Positions 29,459-39,017 of a stretch of DNA of 51,049 nt are shown in pieces. The position numbers were made by a program, and so were the translations under genes. Position 1 is the first letter of the stretch, and every line of letters begins with the position of its first letter. The stretch lies in contig CADAQM010000013.1 in the NCBI GenBank assembly GCA_902790135.1, forward strand, positions 1 to 51,049. The letters are read 5' to 3'. The DNA comes from an uncultured Coriobacteriaceae bacterium. GTDB taxonomy: Bacteria; Actinomycetota; Coriobacteriia; Coriobacteriales; Atopobiaceae. Below the pieces are notes generated by a model that had not been told where the DNA came from, searched no databases, and saw nothing but the letters and a program-made list of their open reading frames with translations.

Positions 29459-30175
29459 CTAAGCCCTCGAGTCCGCGAGCCAGGCCAGAAGCTGGCGCTC
29501 CTGCTCCGGCCCCCACCAGTCACGGTATCCGGCGCGGCTGGGATGGATGGGATCGAGCATGTAAAGGCTGCGCAGCTCGTCGCTGATGTCGTTGAAGGCC
29601 TTCGGTGCCCATAGGTCGAGGATTCCGATTTTCCACTTGTCGTGCACTTTGAGCAGGAGCTCGTACATCTGCGCGTAAGGCTCGCTGTCGTAGCGGCTGC
29701 CGGTGAAGAAGGCGATGGGGCAGTCCCAGGTCTGACGTGCGTAGCACACGATGTGCTCGATCGCTCCCGCGATGGTCGAGGTGTCAAAGGCCTTGAGGTC
29801 GGTGGCATCGCTCACCGACCCGAGGGGCAGCCCCTTGGTCGCATCGTTGGTGGAGAGCTGGCAGACAAACAGGTCAAGCGGCTGGTCGCTAGGGATTTCC
29901 GCATGCAGGCGGGGAATGTAGCAGCTGTCGTCGAGCGTTACGAGTGTGGTGCCCGATACGGCGGACTTGACCAGCTTGCACCCCAGTCGTCGCGAGAGAT
30001 ACTCGCCTACGGCAAGCTCCATCGATGCTGCGCCAAAGGCAACCGACGAGCCGAGAATGGCCATGCGTCCTCTCGCGAGGGGACTATCCTCCAAGGGCTC
30101 GATCGTGTCAAACGAGTAGGCGGCTGCGTTTCCGGGCGCCTCTGCGATAAGCCGCTCGATTTCCTTCCGCGTCAT
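29459..30175 (-). CDS. SGNH/GDSL-family hydrolase
   Basis: Esterase-fold protein, 238 aa. Block I is MAILGSSVAFGAAS with the nucleophile Ser, block III lies in LFVCQLSTNDATKG (Asn-Asp), and block V is MLDPIHPSRAGY with the catalytic Asp and His. No signal peptide is visible, so it is probably cytoplasmic. The start at 30175 is 3 nt after the stop of the PQ-loop gene, with GGGGAGG overlapping that stop, so translation is coupled. It is the last gene of a minus-strand unit. The substrate is unknown. Confidence 0.85.
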   Translation of the reverse strand: MTRKEIERLIAEAPGNAAAYSFDTIEPLEDSPLARGRMAILGSSVAFGAASMELAVGEYLSRRLGCKLVKSAVSGTTLVTLDDSCYIPRLHAEIPSDQPLDLFVCQLSTNDATKGLPLGSVSDATDLKAFDTSTIAGAIEHIVCYARQTWDCPIAFFTGSRYDSEPYAQMYELLLKVHDKWKIGILDLWAPKAFNDISDELRSLYMLDPIHPSRAGYRDWWGPEQERQLLAWLADSRA

Positions 30176-30177
30176 CC

Positions 30178-30465
30178 CTATCGCCTCCCCTTACGCTGCG
30201 CCTGCGCATCGAGGGCACGATTGCGCAGGTAGATGAGCCAGTTGGCAACAAGTGCCAGCAGGTTGAAGATGTAGACGCCCAAGACCCAGTTGATGTTGTG
30301 TCCCACGAACTTAGCCGAGATGCCACATACGTAGCCCAGGGTGATCAGCGCGAGAAAGGCAGCCGAGGTGCCCGCGGCCGTGCGTGCCTGCCATGCCTTC
30401 CAGGCGTTGACGGGCCACGAGATGCCAAAGCAGATGAGCATCAGTGCCTCGAGGACGGTTGCCAT
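30178..30465 (-). CDS. Small PQ-loop / SemiSWEET-like membrane protein
   Basis: 95-aa protein with three predicted membrane helices (about residues 5-20, 32-52, 60-80), the single three-helix bundle typical of bacterial SemiSWEET/PQ-loop proteins. These form dimers and move sugars or other small solutes. The first loop ISWPVNAWKAWQARTAAGTS resembles the motif region of this family. The C terminus is strongly basic (RNRALDAQAQRKGRR). GGAAAGGA precedes the ATG. It is coupled to the SGNH hydrolase downstream. The cargo is unknown. Confidence 0.75.
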   Translation of the reverse strand: MATVLEALMLICFGISWPVNAWKAWQARTAAGTSAAFLALITLGYVCGISAKFVGHNINWVLGVYIFNLLALVANWLIYLRNRALDAQAQRKGRR

Positions 30466-30489
30466 GGGGTTCCTTTCCGCCGTGGAGTT

Positions 30490-31341
30490 CTATTCAAACG
30501 AGAGGATAAGGCCTGGTCGTAGAGCCTCGACTTGGCCTGGCAGCAGAGTCTCCAGCATGCGAGTGGCATGTGCTCCGGTGCAGTGGCCGGTGCAAAGCCG
30601 CTCGATCCCAAAGTCGCGAACGGCCTGCGCTACCTGTGCGACCTCAGCATCGCTTGCGTGCACTAGGTGGAGGCCACCCACGTAGGCGCTGATGCGCCAG
30701 CTGGGGAAGGCTTCAGACACTTCGCGTGCGATTGTGGGCAGCCCCGCGTGCGAGCAGCTGCTGAAGACCGCGAGGGTCCGTGCGGTCTCGTCGAGCTCGA
30801 AGACCAGGCTCATCTCATGGGCAAAGCCGTCGCCCTGCCACTGGTCGCCTTTGCGCAGGAGCATACCCGCGTGAAGACCTTGCTCGGCGAGCTCAGGAGT
30901 GCTGTGCGGCACAAGATGCACACCAGGGGCGATGGTGCTCACGCCTGCCGTCGGCACCCTTGCAAGACGGTCGTTATAGCGCCTGAGCAAACCTTCGCCG
31001 ATACCGATGTAATGAGCCTCGGCGGTGCCGCCCTTTGTTGACCAGCAGTTTTCCTGGCACGCCTCGCCTAGGTAGAGCCGCGCGCGCCCGTTACGCGCAA
31101 AGAACGCAGGCATACCGTCGGCGTGGTCGTAGTGCGCATGCGAGAGCACGGCAAACTCCACACGGCTGAGGTCACAGCCCAGCACCTCCGCGTTTTGCGC
31201 GAATAGGTCGGACTGGCCGAAGTCCAGCAGAATATTGAGGCCGCCGTAGCGCAGGTGCATGGAGAGCCCGTGCTCGCTTCCGAGCCCCTCGGCTGGGGTG
31301 TTTTCCACCAAGACGGTGGCGATGAGCTCGCGTGAAACCAT
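30490..31341 (-). CDS. MBL-fold metallo-hydrolase
   Basis: Metallo-beta-lactamase-fold protein, 283 aa, with the metal motif SHAHYDHADG (His68, His70, Asp72, His73) and later ligands in SSCSHAGL and TGHCTGAHA. This pattern matches the archaeal/bacterial group that includes dihydropterin-aminobenzene phosphate synthase-like proteins. The family assignment is firm and the reaction unknown. A GGAGAGG site precedes the ATG at 31341. The PQ-loop gene follows after 24 nt. Confidence 0.85.
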   Translation of the reverse strand: MVSRELIATVLVENTPAEGLGSEHGLSMHLRYGGLNILLDFGQSDLFAQNAEVLGCDLSRVEFAVLSHAHYDHADGMPAFFARNGRARLYLGEACQENCWSTKGGTAEAHYIGIGEGLLRRYNDRLARVPTAGVSTIAPGVHLVPHSTPELAEQGLHAGMLLRKGDQWQGDGFAHEMSLVFELDETARTLAVFSSCSHAGLPTIAREVSEAFPSWRISAYVGGLHLVHASDAEVAQVAQAVRDFGIERLCTGHCTGAHATRMLETLLPGQVEALRPGLILSFE

Positions 31342-31437
31342 GCCTCTCCTGCCTGTTGGAGCTGAGAATACAGACTACGCGTTTCAACAGATGCCTTCCT
31401 AGGCAAGTCTACTACCGTACGCTCGTCTCGCGAATGC

Positions 31438-31959
31438 CTAGAGCACGCTGACCGTCTCCTCGAGCTCCTTGCGCGGGGTGTGGGGCTTGGCCAACACGGC
31501 CTGTGTGGGATAGCCCAGCACCAAGAAGCACACGGGATGGATGTGATCGGGCAGCTCGAAGACCTCGGACGCCTTGGGAGCGTTGAAGCCGCGGACCCAG
31601 AGCGTGCCCACGCCGAGGTCGGTTGCCTCCATCATCATCGAGGTGGTGACAATCGCCGCGTCCACCTCGCCTCCGTCATAGTCGGGCTCGTCGAAGTTCA
31701 CGGCCTTCCAGCTCTCGTTGGAGTCGTAGCACACGAGCAGCGCCGTTGTCGCATTGTGCATCATCCTGCCAGCCACCTCGCGCGCCTTGTCCATGGCCTC
31801 GACGCTGCGAAGCACGTAGATGACCTGCGGCTGCTTGTTGGCGGCGGTGGGGGAGACGCGTCCCGCCTCCAGGATGAGATCGATCTTCTCCTGCTCCACG
31901 GGGCGCTCCTCAAAGGTTCGTACCGAGCGACGGGTGTGGCAGAGGTCGATAAAGCTCAT
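31438..31959 (-). CDS. Nitroreductase-family protein (first copy)
   Basis: FMN-dependent oxidoreductase, 173 aa, short single-domain form acting as a dimer. Family marks are RRSVRTFEERPVE at the N terminus, AGRVSPTAANKQPQ, and LGVGTLWVRGFN. The ATG at 31959 is chosen because AAGGAGGA lies just upstream. It follows cutC by 42 nt. The natural electron acceptor is unknown. Confidence 0.88.
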   Translation of the reverse strand: MSFIDLCHTRRSVRTFEERPVEQEKIDLILEAGRVSPTAANKQPQVIYVLRSVEAMDKAREVAGRMMHNATTALLVCYDSNESWKAVNFDEPDYDGGEVDAAIVTTSMMMEATDLGVGTLWVRGFNAPKASEVFELPDHIHPVCFLVLGYPTQAVLAKPHTPRKELEETVSVL

Positions 31960-32001
31960 GATGTCCTCCTTCTTTAGCGGTTGGGGTGGCAAAGGCGTGC
32001 G

Positions 32002-32685
32002 CTACCACCTGACGATTCTGGTTCCATGCACTTCGTGGACGCCAAGAAGATTTGCCACATGTTCGGCGTTCTGCCAGGTGATGCCGCCACCAGGCAGGAT
32101 GGTGAGCTTCTCGCGCGCATGGTCTACAAGCTCGTGGAGATGGCTGATGTTGTCGAGGATGGCTGTTTCCGCAGGCCCACCGTGCGTGAGCACGCGCTCG
32201 ATGCCCAGCGCCGCAAGCTCGTCGATTGCCTGCAGCTGCGTCTCTGCACCTAGCTCGTCAAAGGCCATGTGGAAGGTGACTTCTACGGGCACTGTTCCGA
32301 CGGCGCGCCCCGCGCCATTCCCCTTGGCGGCATCCGTCAACCGCCTGATGGCCTCGAGGTCAAGAGCGGTGTGTCCGCCCCGTTCACGCAGGCATCCAAA
32401 CACCACGCCCGTGACACCGAGCCGCCTGGCCAGGGAGAGGTCTTCGAGCATGCTCTGGAGTTCCGCCTCGTGGTAGAAGAAGTTACCCCCGCGTGGCCTG
32501 ACCATGGCCATGACATCCACGTCATGCTCGCGCGCAAAGGCCACGGCGGCTTTGATGACCCCATAGGAGGGTGTGGTTCCACCAACTGCGAGGTTGTCAC
32601 AGAGCTCGATGCGCCGCGCTCCAGCCTCGATAGCGGCTGGTACGTGGGTCATGTTCTCGGCGCAAAACTCCCTCAGCAGCTCCAT
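32002..32685 (-). CDS. cutC: CutC-family protein
   Basis: TIM-barrel protein of the CutC family, 227 aa. The name comes from copper-tolerance phenotypes, but the biochemical role is unsettled. Motifs are the N-terminal EFCAENMTHVPAAIEAGARRIELCDNL, VMVRPRGG (here MAMVRPRGGNFFYH), GVVFGCL and LTHGGPAET, ending PGGGITWQNAEHV. The ATG at 32685 gives a proper AAGGAG spacing; the GTG at 32691 would be too close. A TAAGAT -10-like element lies at 32711-32716 on the minus strand. Confidence 0.9.
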   Translation of the reverse strand: MELLREFCAENMTHVPAAIEAGARRIELCDNLAVGGTTPSYGVIKAAVAFAREHDVDVMAMVRPRGGNFFYHEAELQSMLEDLSLARRLGVTGVVFGCLRERGGHTALDLEAIRRLTDAAKGNGAGRAVGTVPVEVTFHMAFDELGAETQLQAIDELAALGIERVLTHGGPAETAILDNISHLHELVDHAREKLTILPGGGITWQNAEHVANLLGVHEVHGTRIVRW

Positions 32686-32859
32686 GGCCACTCCTTTCCG
32701 TGACGCCCCTATCTTACGCGATGGTGCAAGCAGGGACTGAACGACGCAGCCAGAGGAGAGGGGGATACCGTGCCTGTTTTTGACACAACTTGACCGCCTT
32801 TTGCCGATAGGGCTCCTATGTCCCGTGCAAAGCGCGCGGCAGGGACCGAAAATGATTAG

Positions 32860-34353
<1,494 letters not shown>

Positions 34354-34412
34354 CCATTTCGGCCTGCGGTGACGCAGGTACCAGCCCGTCGGGGGAGGGG
34401 CACCGGAAAGAA

Positions 34413-34457
34413 CCGGCCTCCTGGTGCGCATGGCGTGCCAGGAGGCCGGCTCGTTTT
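34413..34457. terminator. Bidirectional terminator between GH1 gene and nitroreductase
   Basis: 12-bp perfect outer stem, 34413-34424 (CCGGCCTCCTGG) with 34438-34449, extended inward by G-U and G-C pairs. TCGTTTTA follows on the plus strand and TTCTTTCC on the minus strand, suiting the two converging genes. Confidence 0.85.
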
Positions 34458-34471
34458 ATGCCTTCGGGGCA

Positions 34472-34990
34472 TTAGCGGTAATGGACCCTATCGAAGTCGG
34501 CATCCTTGACCGAGTGGGCTGTGGGATTCTGTGCGGGCACTCCAAGTGCGAGTACGCCCACGATGCGCTGCCTGGGATCTAGCTCCAGCGCCTGGCGCAC
34601 CTTATCCTCGGTATCGGTACCGTCCTGCGCAGAGCGCAGGTGCATCTGCACCCAGCAGCTGCCGATTCCGAGGTCGCTCGCCATAAGGTGCATGTAAGCG
34701 AGTGCGATGGACTCGTCTTCGACCCAGGTGTCGATGTCCTCGTCAACCGCCACCACGATGGCGGCCGAGGCATCTGCGACAAAGGCAGCGCCTGCACGCT
34801 TGGCACGCGAGAGTTCCGCAAGCATTGCGCTGTCGGTGGTGACATAGAACTGCCACGGTCTGCGGTTCTGGCTCGTGGGAGAGAGCAGGCCTGCCGCAAG
34901 GATGGCGTCAAGCTTATCTTGGGGGATGGCCTCTCCGGTGTAGGAGCGGATTGACCTGCGCTTGCAGATGGCGTCAAGTACGTGACTCAT
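34472..34990 (-). CDS. Nitroreductase-family protein (second copy)
   Basis: FMN-binding nitroreductase-like protein, 172 aa. Marks: RRSIRSYTGEAIPQDKLDAILAAGLLSPTSQNRRPWQFY and DLGIGSCWVQMHL. It follows the flavodoxin gene by 24 nt on the same strand, so the pair could form a small redox unit in which the flavodoxin supplies electrons (inference). Only distantly like the copy at 31438. Confidence 0.88.
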   Translation of the reverse strand: MSHVLDAICKRRSIRSYTGEAIPQDKLDAILAAGLLSPTSQNRRPWQFYVTTDSAMLAELSRAKRAGAAFVADASAAIVVAVDEDIDTWVEDESIALAYMHLMASDLGIGSCWVQMHLRSAQDGTDTEDKVRQALELDPRQRIVGVLALGVPAQNPTAHSVKDADFDRVHYR

Positions 34991-35014
34991 GTGGAAGCTC
35001 CTCTCGCACTCGTC

Positions 35015-35407
35015 TCAGACGAAGCGCTTGGCAAAGGCCGCGGCTTCGGCCAGCTGCGCCGCGCCAGGCTTGCCGCGTACGTAGAGTACGTCATCTGCAA
35101 CGGGAATGCCTGCCTCGGAGAGAGCCTTCTTGATGAGCTCAATGGCGTGCTTTGAGATCCAGGAGGTTGAGAAGACTGCAGCCTGCTTTGCATCGCCAGC
35201 CCTGAGGGTCTTGAGGTAGTCCTTGAGGTGGCTATCGATGCCGTAGGCGTAGAGTGCACCACCAACAAAGAGCACGTCGACGGGGGTGTCGAGGGCTGCG
35301 TCCGAAGCGTCGGCCGAGATGGCCTGCGTACCTGCCGCCTGTGCGATGGCCTCGGCGAGGGCATTGGTGTTGCCGGAACGTGAGTAGTACCTGACTGCGG
35401 TTGACAT
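35015..35407 (-). CDS. Flavodoxin-like protein
   Basis: 130-aa flavodoxin-domain protein. The FMN phosphate loop is YYSRSGNTNALAEAIA at residues about 7-22, followed by VDVLFVGGALYAYGID and FSTSWISKHAIEL. Slightly short for a flavodoxin and close to the FldA-4/menaquinone-dependent group. GGAGG lies upstream of the ATG at 35407. First gene of a two-gene unit with the nitroreductase at 34472. The upstream region carries operator-like repeats. Confidence 0.85.
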   Translation of the reverse strand: MSTAVRYYSRSGNTNALAEAIAQAAGTQAISADASDAALDTPVDVLFVGGALYAYGIDSHLKDYLKTLRAGDAKQAAVFSTSWISKHAIELIKKALSEAGIPVADDVLYVRGKPGAAQLAEAAAFAKRFV

Positions 35408-35453
35408 GGTGGTGGCCTCCTTTGGGCGCTTCTCTTCCTCGTGAGAGCGATGC

Positions 35454-35493
35454 CTAAATAGTTTGCAATCAAACAGTTAGCACACTAAATAGT
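35454..35493. promoter_or_regulatory. Operator-like repeats upstream of the flavodoxin gene
   Basis: Direct repeats CTAAATAGT at 35454-35462 and 35485-35493 flank an inverted repeat GTTTG CAAT CAAAC at 35461-35474. The cluster is AT-rich, 47-86 nt upstream of the flavodoxin start, and resembles a MarR- or HxlR-type control region. The repeats also contain -10-like sequence on both strands. Confidence 0.45.
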
Positions 35494-35570
35494 ATAGAGC
35501 ATGGGAGTGTGTCTGAGGATGGGGGGACGTGAAACTAATGGCGCCGCAGCGGACAACACCCTTCCTTCTT

Positions 35571-35599
35571 GGGCCTCGGAGCAATCCGAGGCCCTCTTT
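35571..35599 (+). terminator. Orphan terminator-like hairpin with GCAA loop
   Basis: 10-bp perfect stem, 35571-35580 (GGGCCTCGGA) with 35585-35594, GNRA tetraloop GCAA, then TCTTTC. No plus-strand gene precedes it closely. It may end a short transcript starting near 35496, or attenuate a leader of the esterase gene at 35640. A -10-like TACAAT follows at 35602. Confidence 0.5.
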
Positions 35600-35639
35600 C
35601 GTACAATGCCGAACATAGCCGCATATAAAGGAGAGAACC

Positions 35640-36647
35640 ATGACGCCCAAGCCAACGCTCGTCACCCCCACGCCCGATATCCCCTTGCCTGAGTTTCCGC
35701 GCAACGAGGAGCTGCCAGAAGGCTGCCTTCTTTTGGAGGGGACCGTCGATGACGACAGGATGCAGGTGGAGTGCCGGGAGCTTACCTACGTAACGCGCAC
35801 GCTGGCTGACGGCTCGCCGTGTTCGCGCAAGCTGTACGTGCTCATACCCTCGTCCAAGGATCCCATCTACGCTCGCTACGAGACGGACGGCTATCCCTGC
35901 ATCGTGTTCTGCCAGGGATCCGCATGGCGTCGCCAGAACCTCTATGGGCACTTCACGGACCATGTGCGCCTTGCGGAACGCGGCTTTGTGGTGGCCTGCG
36001 TTCAGTATCGTGAGAGCGACTTGGCGCCGTTCCCCGCCCAGATGCAGGATTTCAAGACGGCGGTAAGATACCTGCGCGCACACGCTCCGGAGCTGCATAT
36101 CGACCCCGAGCGACTCGGCTTCTGGGGAGACTCGTCCGGTGGTCATACGGTCCTCATGGCGACCCTCACGGCGGAAGGACCTGCAACCGTGCAAGCGGAG
36201 GGCGAGACCGTCGCACTTGACACGCCTGACTATCAGGAACACAGCTGCCTGCCCCGCTGCGTGGTGGACTGGTACGGTCCTACCGACCTCGGTCGCATGA
36301 ACCTCGTACCCAGCGCCCAAGACCACGTGGGTCCTGGCTCGCCGGAAGGGAGCCTCATCGGGCGGCGCAACGTGCTCGAGCATCCCGAGTGGGCCGAGGC
36401 AGCGAGCCCCGTTTGCTACGTGCCCGATGCATGCGATTGCACGCTGCCGCCCATCCTCATCATGCACGGTGGGCGCGACCAGCTGGTGAACTTCGACCAG
36501 TCGTGTCGACTGTACGAGAGGCTGCGCGAGGCCGGTCAGGACGTGACCTTCTACAAGCTTCCTGATGCCAACCATGGCAGCAACGGCTTCCGCTGCCAGG
36601 AGGCGCTCGACCTCGTCGAGGGGTTCCTGCGCGCACATCTCCTATAG
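35640..36647 (+). CDS. Alpha/beta-hydrolase (esterase/lipase-like)
   Basis: 335-aa alpha/beta-hydrolase of the carboxylesterase/BD-FAE-like group. The nucleophile elbow is GFWGDSSGGHT, the acid is in MHGGRDQLVNFDQS, and the catalytic His is in DANHGSNGF. The oxyanion region CIVFCQGSAWRRQNLYG replaces the usual HGGG. No signal peptide is seen. AAAGGAGAG precedes the ATG, with TACAAT (35602-35607) 33 nt upstream as a possible -10. The substrate is unknown; hemicellulose-type ester removal is one possibility. Confidence 0.87.
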   Translation: MTPKPTLVTPTPDIPLPEFPRNEELPEGCLLLEGTVDDDRMQVECRELTYVTRTLADGSPCSRKLYVLIPSSKDPIYARYETDGYPCIVFCQGSAWRRQNLYGHFTDHVRLAERGFVVACVQYRESDLAPFPAQMQDFKTAVRYLRAHAPELHIDPERLGFWGDSSGGHTVLMATLTAEGPATVQAEGETVALDTPDYQEHSCLPRCVVDWYGPTDLGRMNLVPSAQDHVGPGSPEGSLIGRRNVLEHPEWAEAASPVCYVPDACDCTLPPILIMHGGRDQLVNFDQSCRLYERLREAGQDVTFYKLPDANHGSNGFRCQEALDLVEGFLRAHLL

Positions 36648-36767
36648 CCGAGGAGGTTCTACCCTGGCTTTCCAGCTGGGTGCCGCTTGCCTTTTCAGCT
36701 TGGGGCGAGAGGGATTCGGCTGCCCGCCTTTGCGCGTCACCATTCCTCGGATGCATGATATCACTGC

Positions 36768-36799
36768 TATGCTAGTCTGCTACAACATGTAGCAGACTA
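36768..36799 (+). promoter_or_regulatory. Autoregulatory promoter/operator of the toxin-antitoxin pair
   Basis: Extended -10 TGC-TATGCT at 36765-36773, immediately followed by a perfect 12-bp inverted repeat, 36773-36784 (TAGTCTGCTACA) with 36788-36799, spacer ACA. The repeat covers the start-site region, ending 16 nt before the antitoxin ATG. This is the classic layout for repression by the antitoxin (ribbon-helix-helix) and its complex with the toxin. Confidence 0.75.
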
Positions 36800-36815
36800 A
36801 TGCGAAGGAGGGTGT

Positions 36816-37178
36816 ATGGCTGCGGCAACGACATCACAGCTCAACGTGCGTATGGACTCTCAATTGCGGAGCGCAGGGGATGCGGTGCTGGAACGGGCAG
36901 GGGTCACACCAGCAGAAATCGTCCGAGCTCTGTGGGCAAAGATTGCGGGTGGCGCCCAGGAATGCGAGCAGGTGCTGACGCTGCTCACCAATCAGGACTC
37001 ACCGGTGGCATCCTCACGTGGAGATGCGTGCCTTGCGGAAATTGATGGATGGCAATCGAAGTTGTATGAGCTCGCCAATGTCGATCGTGCGTCCTATGTC
37101 GCCCCTACTGACGAGGAGTTGGACGAGATGCTCTATGACGAGTGGTTGAGCAGAGACACTGACGGGGTGACCTCATGA
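36816..37178 (+). CDS. RelB/DinJ-like antitoxin
   Basis: 120-aa antitoxin. The N-terminal ribbon-helix-helix DNA-binding domain is seen as QLNVRMDSQLRSAGDAVLERAGVTPAEIVRALWAKIAG (residues about 8-45, given here as separate motifs LNVRMD and GVTPAEIVRALW). The acidic C-terminal part (PTDEELDEMLYDEWLSRD) would wrap the toxin. AAGGAGGGTG precedes the ATG. Its stop overlaps the start of the PIN gene (ATGA). DinJ-type antitoxins normally pair with RelE/YafQ-fold toxins; here the partner is a PIN nuclease. Confidence 0.85.
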   Translation: MAAATTSQLNVRMDSQLRSAGDAVLERAGVTPAEIVRALWAKIAGGAQECEQVLTLLTNQDSPVASSRGDACLAEIDGWQSKLYELANVDRASYVAPTDEELDEMLYDEWLSRDTDGVTS

Positions 37179-37747
37179 ACGGCGGACGACCGATGCTGTT
37201 TGTCGACACCTGTGTATGGCTTGACCTCTACCTCCTCGACCGTCCGGGCAGAAGGGCGGCGCAAGCCTTGATTCGATACGCACTGGATCACGACATCCCC
37301 CTTGCGTATGCGTCGCACAGCGCCCTCGACGTCTATGCCAAAGCGGGCATCTGTGTGAAGAGGTTCTTCAGAGAGAACGGCGCATTGACAGAAGAGCAGG
37401 CGAAGGCGGCAAAGACCTTCGCTTGGGATTGCGCGACCCAGATGCGTGAGGTGGCCACACCGGTGCCAGCAGACGTCTCCGACTTCTACTATGCCGAGAG
37501 GTTTCGACCCTTGCACAGCGACCTCGAGGACGACCTCATCTTGGCTGGATGCAGTCGCGCGAAGGCAAGTTACCTTGTGACTACCGACAAGCGGCTTCTT
37601 CGCCATGCGGACATCTCTGCGAAGACCCCGTCCGAGATGCTAGTGCTGCTTGAGTCCGGTCTTGCTCGAGGTGTCGACTCCGACGAGCAGGCACATGACC
37701 CATCCCGCTATCTGCGCTCATGGCTTGTGGGAGAGAATCGCTCGTAA
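37175..37747 (+). CDS. PIN-domain toxin ribonuclease
   Basis: 190-aa PIN-domain protein, somewhat longer than the usual 130-150 aa. The acidic active-site residues are in place: Asp11 (FVDTCVWLD), a middle acidic residue near Asp52, Glu118-Asp119-Asp120 (LEDDLILAG), and Asp138 (YLVTTDKRLL). VapC-like toxins cleave tRNA or rRNA. The 4-nt overlap with the antitoxin gives translational coupling. The gene ends only 18 nt before the truncated ABC exporter fragment. Confidence 0.87.
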   Translation: MNGGRPMLFVDTCVWLDLYLLDRPGRRAAQALIRYALDHDIPLAYASHSALDVYAKAGICVKRFFRENGALTEEQAKAAKTFAWDCATQMREVATPVPADVSDFYYAERFRPLHSDLEDDLILAGCSRAKASYLVTTDKRLLRHADISAKTPSEMLVLLESGLARGVDSDEQAHDPSRYLRSWLVGENRS

Positions 37748-37765
37748 ACACGGGCCCGTCGTGAT

Positions 37766-38924
37766 TTGTCGCCGCAGCTCGCGGCCGTTGGTCTTGAGGT
37801 GCTCGTTCCCTACGTGATGGCCTTGCTCATCGACCAGGGCATTGCAGTGGGGGATATGGGACAGGTCTTCAAGTGGGGCATCATCATGCTCCTGTGTGCT
37901 GTGCTCGCGCTCATGGTCGGTGCCAGCTCGGGCATCTTTGGCTCGGAGGCCTCGACGGGCCTTGCCGCAAACCTGCGCGATGCGCTCTTTGGGAAGGTGC
38001 AGACCTACTCGTTCTCCAACATCGACAAGTTCAGCACGGCGGGCCTCGTCACGCGCATGACCACCGATGTCACCAATGTGCAGAACGCCTTCCAGATGGC
38101 GCTCATCATCGCGACGCGTGCACCCATCACGCTGATCGCGTCGCTGGTCATGTGTCTGATCATCTCACCGAGCTTGTCGGTGATCTTCTTTGTGGCGATG
38201 GTCGGCCTGGGCACCGTCCTGCTTACTATCATGTTCAAGACCATGCCCATGTTCGGGAAGGTCTTTAGGCGCTACGATGACCTCAACGCCTCGGTTCAGG
38301 AGAACGTGACCGCCATCCGCGTGGTCAAGGCCTTCGTGCGCGAGGACCACGAGAGCAAGAAGTTCAAGCTGGCAGCCGACGAGCTGCACGACCTGTTTGT
38401 CGCGGCCGAGAGCCTGCTGGCGTGGAATGGCCCCGTCATGATGTGCTCGATGTACGGCTGTATCATCGTGCTCAGCTGGTTTGGCACCCATTCCATCTTC
38501 GCGGGCCAGATCACCACGGGCGAGCTCACGAGCCTTCTGGGTTATGTCATGAACATCCTTATGAGCCTCATGATGCTCACCATGGGTGATCACTGGTGAC
38601 GGTGGCGGCCTCTCCGCAGGCCAGCGTCAGCTTTTGACCATCGCGCGCGCAGCGGTCGCCGACCCACCGGCACTCATCCTCGACGAGGCCACCTCCAGCA
38701 TCGACACGCGCACCGAGCAGTTGGTTCAGGCGGGTATGGACGCGCTCATGGCCGACCGCACGACCTTCGTCATTGCGCACCGCCTCTCGACGGTTGGGGA
38801 TGCCGACACGATCATCGTCCTCGAGCAGGGGCGGATTATCGAGCGTGGCACGCACGACGAACTTATCGCGGCGAGGGGCAAGTACTACCAGCTCTACACG
38901 GGCAACCAGATCGAGACCGAGTAG
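37766..38924 (+). pseudogene. ABC exporter (ABCB/MsbA-type), internally deleted and 5'-truncated
   Basis: Two remnants of one half-transporter. Fragment 1 (37766-38599, 277 codons from a TTG) is the membrane domain, starting inside the first helix (VLVPYVMALLIDQGI) and ending [10 protein letters not shown]. Fragment 2 (about 38597-38924, shifted by one frame) starts at the ABC signature ([17 protein letters not shown]) and continues with Walker [12 protein letters not shown] and the H-loop VIAHRLSTV. Missing are the N terminus, the last membrane helix, Walker A and the Q-loop, roughly 190 residues (estimate). The short repeat GGTGA at both 38585-38589 and 38595-38599 marks the junction. Without Walker A it cannot be an active transporter. 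Confidence 0.88.
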
Positions 38925-38934
38925 CGGCAGAAGG

Positions 38935-39011
38935 GTGACACACTTTCTCCGTGGGAGTTTGTGTGTCACGAGATGGGTGACACACAAACTCCCACGGAGA
39001 AAGTGTGTCAC
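38935..39011. repeat. Perfect 35-bp inverted repeat (REP/MITE-like)
   Basis: Left arm 38935-38969 and right arm 38977-39011 are exact reverse complements, spacer GAGATGG. Each arm also begins GTGACACAC and ends GTGTGTCAC, so each can fold on its own. It fills the gap between the ABC remnant (stop at 38924) and the convergent RpiR gene (stop at 39018). There is no T run after either side. It resembles a REP-type or miniature mobile unit more than a plain terminator, though it could block readthrough both ways. Confidence 0.85.
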
Positions 39012-39017
39012 TTCCTG

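Noticed and set aside
37766..38599. A functional short ABC membrane protein
   Set aside because: It starts inside the first helix at a TTG, ends abruptly, and the ATPase remainder in another frame lacks Walker A.
38935..39011. Attachment site or CRISPR repeat
   Set aside because: A single inverted pair with no spacer series, no integrase and no cas gene; an inverted and not direct arrangement.
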